Assembly (NCBI GenBank): GCA_030690515.1
Contig: JAUYGP010000658.1
Span: 1-6,858, forward strand
Source: Giesbergeria sp.
GTDB lineage: Bacteria > Pseudomonadota > Gammaproteobacteria > Burkholderiales > Burkholderiaceae_C
Length of the DNA stretch: 6,858 bases
Direction of reading: 5' to 3'
Shown: in pieces, positions 5,073-6,858 of the stretch
Layout: the number at the start of each line of letters is the position of its first letter
Numbering within the stretch: position 1 is the first letter of the stretch
Position numbers and translations under genes: made by a program
Notes under the pieces: model-generated
Databases searched by the model: none
What the model was told of the DNA's origin: nothing
Seen by the model: the letters and a program-made list of their open reading frames with translations, nothing else

Positions 5073-5106
5073 CTCCATAAACCATCTAAATGGATGGCAT
5101 ATGGAG
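5073..5106 (-). promoter_or_regulatory. 34-bp dyad over the Shine-Dalgarno site of the ribbon-helix-helix gene
   Basis: The two 17-bp halves, centred between 5089 and 5090, match at 13 of 17 positions. The outer arms are CTCCATA/TATGGAG and the inner arms CCATC/GATGG. Read as boxes, CCAT occurs at 5075-5078 and 5082-5085 and ATGG at 5094-5097 and 5101-5104, symmetric and 7 bp apart within each half; one extra ATGG is at 5090-5093. Tandem short boxes arranged as a dyad fit operators of ribbon-helix-helix proteins, making autoregulation the leading reading. In RNA the same bases form a 7-bp and a 5-bp stem that would hide the GGAG ribosome-binding site, so a translational switch is the alternative. 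A weak promoter is possible, CTGACG (5125-5120) and TATGCC (5101-5096) on the minus strand with an 18-bp spacer, which would put the -10 inside the dyad. Confidence 0.6.
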
Positions 5107-5151
5107 TGTATGCCGAAATCGTCAGAACGGCGCGGGTTTCCTGGGCCCCTC

Positions 5152-5373
5152 TTATTCCAAGACCGCCCGGTGCGCCTGCACCGATTGCAGCACCAGCGGG
5201 TGCAGCCCTGCGCCGCCGCTGTCCACATGGGCCAGAAAACGCTGGCGCATGCGCGGCACCCAGAACTTGCGAATGTGCAGCGCCACGCCTTCGAGCGCTT
5301 CGGCGCGGTCGGGCATGGCGTCGAAAAAGGCGGCAATCTGGTTGGCCATCTTGACCAGGGGATCAGTGTGCAT
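5152..5373 (-). CDS. fdsD: NAD-linked formate dehydrogenase, delta subunit FdsD
   Basis: The 73-residue protein shows the FdsD pattern: LVKMANQIAAFFDAMPDR at the start (6-23), EALEGVALHIRKFWVPRMR in the middle and a Pro-containing GLHPLVLQSV near the end. FdsD is the small subunit of the soluble molybdenum- and NAD-dependent formate dehydrogenase; its exact role is poorly defined, possibly in assembly or stability. The length is normal. Its ATG lies 11 bp inside the end of fdhD in another frame, and no Shine-Dalgarno sequence precedes it, so translation probably depends on ribosomes finishing fdhD. It is the last gene of the operon; no clear intrinsic terminator is visible in the 83 bp before the next gene. 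Confidence 0.92.
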   Translation of the reverse strand: MHTDPLVKMANQIAAFFDAMPDRAEALEGVALHIRKFWVPRMRQRFLAHVDSGGAGLHPLVLQSVQAHRAVLE

Positions 5374-6271
5374 GGGGTGTGGTTTTGTTCAAGGGGTTGA
5401 CGCCCAGCGGGCCCCAGCCCAGGCGTTCGGGGCCGCAGTAGACCACCAGGTCCTGCTGGCGCGCAAAGCCCACCAGGGTGAGACCGGCGCGCTCGGCGGT
5501 GGTCACGGCAAACGACGTGGGGGCCGACACGGCGGCCAGCAGGGGCACCCCGGCAGCGGCCGTCTTTTGCACCATCTCGAAGCTGGCGCGGCTGGTGACG
5601 GCGATGAAGCCTTGCGCCGCGTTCACGTTGTTCAGCGCCAGCGCACCGATGAGCTTGTCAAGCGCGTTGTGGCGGCCCACGTCCTCGCGCAGCCAGCGTA
5701 CCTCGCCGCCCGCGCTGCACCAGGCGGCCGCATGCACGGCGCCCGTGGCCTGCTGCAGGGTTTGCAGTTCGCAGAACTGCGACATGGCGCGGGCAATGGC
5801 GGCGCGGTCGAGTGGGCCGGTGTCGGCAATCGATGGAAGGGGTGGCAAGGTGCGCGCCACCTGGGCCAGGCTCTCGGTGCCACACAGCCCACAGCCGGTG
5901 CGGCCCGTCATGGAGCGGCGGCGCTCTTTCAGGCGCGCAAACGCCCCTGCCGCCACCGACAGGTGCAGCGTGATACCGAGCTCGGAGGCTTCTTCCTCCA
6001 CGCCATACAGCTCGCTGGCGTCTGACAGGATGCCCTCGCTGAGCGAAAAACCCAGCGCGAAATCGGCCAGGTCGAGCGGCGTGGCCAGCATCACGGTGTG
6101 CGAGATGCCGTTGTATTCCAGCGCCACGGGCACCTCATCGGCCACCCAGTCGTCCACGCTGTAGTCGTTGCCGCCGCGCACGCCGCGCACGGGCAGTGCG
6201 CGGGCGCCCTCGCAGAAGGCCACCGCCTGGGATGGGGGCATCAGGGGGTGGTGTGTTTTGCGTCGTTGCAT
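5363..6271 (-). CDS. fdhD: Formate dehydrogenase accessory sulfurtransferase FdhD (FdsC)
   Basis: FdhD passes sulfur from a cysteine desulfurase to the bis-MGD molybdenum cofactor, which formate dehydrogenase needs for activity; it acts in the cytoplasm. The 302-residue protein carries the catalytic CxxC in TGCGLCGTES (125-134; Cys127 and Cys130, matching Cys121 and Cys124 of E. coli FdhD). Other family blocks are DEVPVALEYNG (45-55), DLADFALGFSLSEGIL (67-82), REDVGRHNALDKLIG (195-209) and TSRASFEMVQKT (226-237). The ATG at 6271 is chosen for AGAGG 5 nt before it; the frame stays open upstream but overlaps fdsA there. It begins 16 bp after the fdsA stop and overlaps fdsD by 11 bp. In the fdsGBACD order known from Cupriavidus this gene is called fdsC. 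Confidence 0.96.
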   Translation of the reverse strand: MQRRKTHHPLMPPSQAVAFCEGARALPVRGVRGGNDYSVDDWVADEVPVALEYNGISHTVMLATPLDLADFALGFSLSEGILSDASELYGVEEEASELGITLHLSVAAGAFARLKERRRSMTGRTGCGLCGTESLAQVARTLPPLPSIADTGPLDRAAIARAMSQFCELQTLQQATGAVHAAAWCSAGGEVRWLREDVGRHNALDKLIGALALNNVNAAQGFIAVTSRASFEMVQKTAAAGVPLLAAVSAPTSFAVTTAERAGLTLVGFARQQDLVVYCGPERLGWGPLGVNPLNKTTPHAH

Positions 6272-6287
6272 GGGGGCCTCTGCCTCA

Positions 6288-6858
6288 TTATTCCTGTGCG
6301 ACCAAACCCGTGCGTGCGGCCAGCAATTGCTGCTGCACCTGGTCAAAGCGCTGGTTTTCTTTTTGCCATGCCGAGGGTTGCATCACCGGCATGACCTGCA
6401 CGGCCGTCACCTTGTACTCGGGGCAGTTGGTGGCCCAGTCGGAGTTGTCGGTGGTGATGACGTTGGCGCCCGATTCGGGGAAGTGGAAGGTGGTGTACAC
6501 CACGCCCGGCTGCATGCGTGCCGACACCTCGGCGCGCAACACCGTCTCGCCTGCGCGGCTCTGGATGCCCACCCAGTCGCCGTTGCGGATGCCCCGCTCC
6601 TCGGCGTCGTGGGGGTGGATCTCCAGCCGGTCTTCGCTGTGCCACTGTACGTTGTCGGTGCGCCGCGTCTGCGCGCCCACGTTGTACTGCGACAGGATGC
6701 GCCCCGTGGTCAGCAGCAGCGGAAAGCGCCGCGTGACCTTCTCGTCCGTCGCCACATACTGTGTGACCATGAAGCGCCCCTTGCCGCGCACAAAGCGGTC
6801 CACGTGCATGGTGACTGTGCCCTCGGGCGGGGTGCTTGCGTTGCAGGGCCACTGCACG
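6288..6858 (-). CDS. fdsA: NAD-linked formate dehydrogenase, alpha (molybdenum) subunit FdsA, C-terminal part
   Basis: About 190 C-terminal residues are present; the frame is open at the right edge, and the first visible codon at 6857 is an internal Val (GTG), not a start. The segment LLLTTGRILSQYNVGAQTRR followed by HPHDAEERGIRNGDWVGIQS, ARMQPGVVYTTFHFPESGANV and SDWATNCPEYKVTAVQV is the molybdopterin-dinucleotide-binding C-terminal domain of formate dehydrogenases in the DMSO-reductase superfamily. The TNCPEYKVTAVQV ending is typical of FdsA/FdhF-type subunits. The reaction is formate oxidation to CO2 with electrons passed through iron-sulfur clusters to the FdsB/FdsG diaphorase part and NAD+. 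The active-site Cys or Sec and the cluster domains lie beyond the window, as fdsB and fdsG presumably do. fdhD and fdsD follow in the same operon, which supports the fds assignment over a membrane-bound or FdhF enzyme. Confidence 0.94.
   Translation of the reverse strand, partial: VQWPCNASTPPEGTVTMHVDRFVRGKGRFMVTQYVATDEKVTRRFPLLLTTGRILSQYNVGAQTRRTDNVQWHSEDRLEIHPHDAEERGIRNGDWVGIQSRAGETVLRAEVSARMQPGVVYTTFHFPESGANVITTDNSDWATNCPEYKVTAVQVMPVMQPSAWQKENQRFDQVQQQLLAARTGLVAQE

Noticed and set aside
5090..6025. Plus-strand open frame of 311 codons
   Set aside because: It is antisense to fdsD and fdhD, both of which have clear family motifs. Its Gly/Arg/His/Ala composition shows no domain.
1..6858. Mobile element, CRISPR, tRNA, toxin-antitoxin or defence system
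   Set aside because: No transposase, integrase, regularly spaced repeats or tRNA-like cloverleaf was seen. The ribbon-helix-helix protein could suggest an antitoxin, but its partner is a clear esterase rather than a small toxin.

Overview
The window is GC-rich, compactly coded DNA that looks like a betaproteobacterial chromosome, most likely family Comamonadaceae (Acidovorax or a relative). This placement rests on the fds-type formate dehydrogenase gene order, the style of the proteins, and two kinds of intergenic repeat that resemble elements I associate with that family. The placement is inference; no database was searched.

Layout, left to right. (1) 1-387, minus: N-terminal 129 residues of a type I DAHP synthase, running off the left edge. 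(2) 388-603: intergenic, holding a GC-rich repeat element (505-597). (3) 604-1959, minus: a probable transcription unit read as NnrU-family membrane protein, then a 57-residue LiaI/LiaF-like two-helix membrane protein, then an NlpC/P60 lipoprotein. A short dispersed-repeat copy lies between the last two. (4) 1960-2105: divergent intergenic region with facing -10-like boxes, a perfect 7+7 dyad between them, and a leader hairpin. (5) 2106-2801, plus: a class I SAM-dependent methyltransferase, the only plus-strand gene; its last 19 bp overlap the convergent next gene. (6) 2783-3412, minus: a DnaQ-like DEDDh 3'-5' exonuclease. (7) 3413-3506: a second copy of the dispersed repeat. (8) 3507-5068, minus: a ribbon-helix-helix regulator overlapping by ATGA with a PHB-depolymerase-family esterase, preceded by a 34-bp dyad covering the regulator's Shine-Dalgarno sequence. 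(9) 5152-6858, minus: the distal end of an NAD-linked formate dehydrogenase operon, read fdsA (C-terminus only), fdhD/fdsC, fdsD. No stretch over 300 bases lacks a gene.

The fds genes work together: FdsA is the molybdenum catalytic subunit, FdhD supplies the sulfur that activates its cofactor, and FdsD is the small accessory subunit. The regulator-esterase pair appears to be a separate, translationally coupled and probably self-regulated unit. The other genes are ordinary cell functions: aromatic amino acid synthesis, peptidoglycan hydrolysis, DNA processing and protein or small-molecule methylation.

I see no phage, transposase, CRISPR, tRNA, rRNA, toxin-antitoxin or defence locus. The points most worth a second look are regulatory: the dyad at 5073-5106, the conserved-looking C-terminal half of the ribbon-helix-helix protein, the paired repeats at 1112-1169 and 3432-3489, and the structured divergent region at 1960-2105.
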